Of a DNA stretch of 64,000 nt, positions 62,837 through 64,000 are shown in pieces (the stretch's first letter is position 1; each line of letters begins with the position of its first letter). Made by a program: the position numbers and the translations under genes. The notes below the pieces were generated by a model that ran no database searches, was not told where the DNA came from, and worked only from the letters and a program-made list of their open reading frames with translations. The stretch lies in NCBI GenBank assembly GCA_964570665.1, contig CAZMZH010000016.1, positions 1 to 64,000 on the forward strand, given 5' to 3'. This DNA comes from JAJDAT01 sp964570665 (GTDB lineage: Bacteria > Nitrospinota > Nitrospinia > Nitrospinales > JAJDAT01).

Positions 62837-63937
62837 ATGAATAAAAATAATTTTCAACCATTTGACAAACCAACTATGGATTCCTTTCTAAAACTTGACG
62901 GAAAAAATCAAGACAAGATTTCAAATTATCCGTTTAATAATTCTAATGGGCGAAAAAAAAATAAAACAAATTTTGTGTTTGGAATAATCCAGGAGTTTGA
63001 AAACTACCATTTACCTTTTATCGCTTCTTGCGAATCTCTGGGAGTGAGCTACAAAACAATCGACATTTCAGGTCCGGATTGGATTCAAGTTATAGAAGAA
63101 AAGGGATGCGATGGTTTTCTTGTTTGGCCTTCTTTTAAATCAAGCGTTTGGAAGCGTATGTATGAGGATCGGTTGAAAATCTTGACTGAAGACATGAATA
63201 AGATTATTTACCCGACTTATGATGAAATTTTATTTAACGAGAGCAAATTAAGAATGTCTTATTGGCTAAAAGCCAATGGAATTCCCCATCCCCAAACATG
63301 GGTTTTTTATTCGCGCGAACAGGCTCTAGATTTTGCGCAAAGTGTCGATTTACCCTTAGTCGGCAAATGCGATATGGGGTCTAAGAGCGCAGGAGTTGAA
63401 ATTCTTCAAACTCGATCCGAAATAACAAATTATATCAATCAAAGGTTTGGAGATGGGGTGGTTTATCGCGGTGGAGATGCCCGAGACAGGGAATGGGGTT
63501 ATGTTTTATTCCAAGAATTTCTTCCAGATACAAAAGAGTGGCGAATGATTCGAGTTGGCGGTTCGTATTTCGGTCACCAAAAAGAAAGAGGAAAGGAATT
63601 TCATAGCGGTTCTGGGAAAGTGGGATGGTATGATCCGCCTCGATCATTATTGGATTTCATCCGTGAAATCACTGACAAAGCTAGATATACGGCTATAAAT
63701 ATTGACATTTTTGAAACCAGCGATGGAAGGTTATTGGTAAACGAAATCCAATCGCATTTTGAAGCTAACGTAGAGTCTCAAATGTATATTAATGGCAATC
63801 CAGGGAGATATTTGTACGATTATTCTAACTTTGAATGGCGATTTGAAGAGGGAGTCTTCTGTAGAAATAGCTGTTGCGACTTGCGGGTTCAAGCTCTTTT
63901 AGAATTATTAACCAGGAATGCAATTCAATTGCTTTAG
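62837..63937 (+). CDS. ATP-grasp ligase-like protein
   Basis: The 366-residue protein has an N-terminal pre-ATP-grasp domain (about 45-130) and an ATP-grasp core. The core shows LRMSYWLKANGIPHPQTWVFYSREQALDFAQSVDLPLVGKCDMGSKSAGVE, EFLPDTKEWRMIRVGG, HSGSGKVGW, and metal-binding INIDIFETSDGRLLVNEIQSHF (acidic residue and Asn-Glu pair). It resembles RimK/peptide-bond-forming ligases. With the preceding PLP enzyme it could make and activate an unusual amino acid. The cluster may continue beyond the window. Confidence 0.72.
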   Translation: MNKNNFQPFDKPTMDSFLKLDGKNQDKISNYPFNNSNGRKKNKTNFVFGIIQEFENYHLPFIASCESLGVSYKTIDISGPDWIQVIEEKGCDGFLVWPSFKSSVWKRMYEDRLKILTEDMNKIIYPTYDEILFNESKLRMSYWLKANGIPHPQTWVFYSREQALDFAQSVDLPLVGKCDMGSKSAGVEILQTRSEITNYINQRFGDGVVYRGGDARDREWGYVLFQEFLPDTKEWRMIRVGGSYFGHQKERGKEFHSGSGKVGWYDPPRSLLDFIREITDKARYTAINIDIFETSDGRLLVNEIQSHFEANVESQMYINGNPGRYLYDYSNFEWRFEEGVFCRNSCCDLRVQALLELLTRNAIQLL

Positions 63938-64000
63938 AGATGAAGATTGATTTAGGGATCAAAAACCTCAAAATTCAAAGTTTTATTTTAAAAGGGCAAT

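Overview
The window looks like a chromosomal segment of a low-GC Gram-negative bacterium, most probably a marine Nitrospinota (Nitrospina-like) member. The reasons are an actinobacterial-style Pup/proteasome operon that carries the short Gram-negative ubiquitin-like protein (UBact type, ending in Gly-Glu), TonB, an outer-membrane porin and lipoproteins, a hydrogenase-4-like respiratory complex, and an HgcA-like corrinoid protein. The taxonomic call is inference; there is no rRNA in the window.

Layout. (1) 1-4098: accessory block ending at an intact tRNA-Arg(UCU), with a secreted amidase, a Cys/Arg-rich secreted protein and recently duplicated ankyrin genes. (2) 4200-16511: crcB, a caspase-like protease, nadA, a DUF188 gene, then the tightly overlapping operon ARC-Dop-Pup-PrcB-PrcA-PafA, and divergently a nucleotidyltransferase-like gene and tonB. 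The 56-residue Pup is only 171 bp long. (3) 17276-18482: a secreted repeat protein with a strong terminator. (4) 18647-31104: an accessory region beginning with a broken tRNA-Thr(CGU) 5' half. It holds a two-component system and a metal-type RND efflux pump flanked by about 75-bp direct repeats, then a compact five-gene operon under a divergent three-cysteine MerR. That operon encodes DUF169, a SAM methyltransferase, an HgcA-like corrinoid membrane protein and two cysteine-rich small proteins. (5) 31428-37858: a DUF2231 membrane protein, a LuxR-type regulator, then porin, PstS-like protein, histidine kinase, receiver protein and a sigma-54 activator. (6) 38293-43022: PAP2 phosphatases, an LtaS-like phosphoglycerol transferase and a lipid kinase, preceded by a candidate sigma-54 promoter. 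(7) 43297-45859: two inverted ankyrin genes flanking an IS3-type remnant. (8) 45949-57635: a hydrogenase-4-like complex that lacks the first pair of [NiFe] cysteines, an HTH-EIIA regulator, YfdX, a diguanylate cyclase and a SulP transporter. (9) 57858-64000: a short tyrosine recombinase, two pentapeptide-repeat proteins, and a threonine-synthase-like/ATP-grasp pair that may open a biosynthetic cluster running off the window.

The most exciting candidate system is 27696-30999. It is a metal-inducible operon: its promoter has a 19-bp spacer containing a perfect inverted repeat, the MerR hallmark. It couples an HgcA-family corrinoid protein to a SAM methyltransferase and thiol-rich proteins, without a recognisable ferredoxin HgcB. 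It lies next to a metal efflux island, and both seem to have been inserted at a tRNA-Thr locus by tyrosine-recombinase elements.
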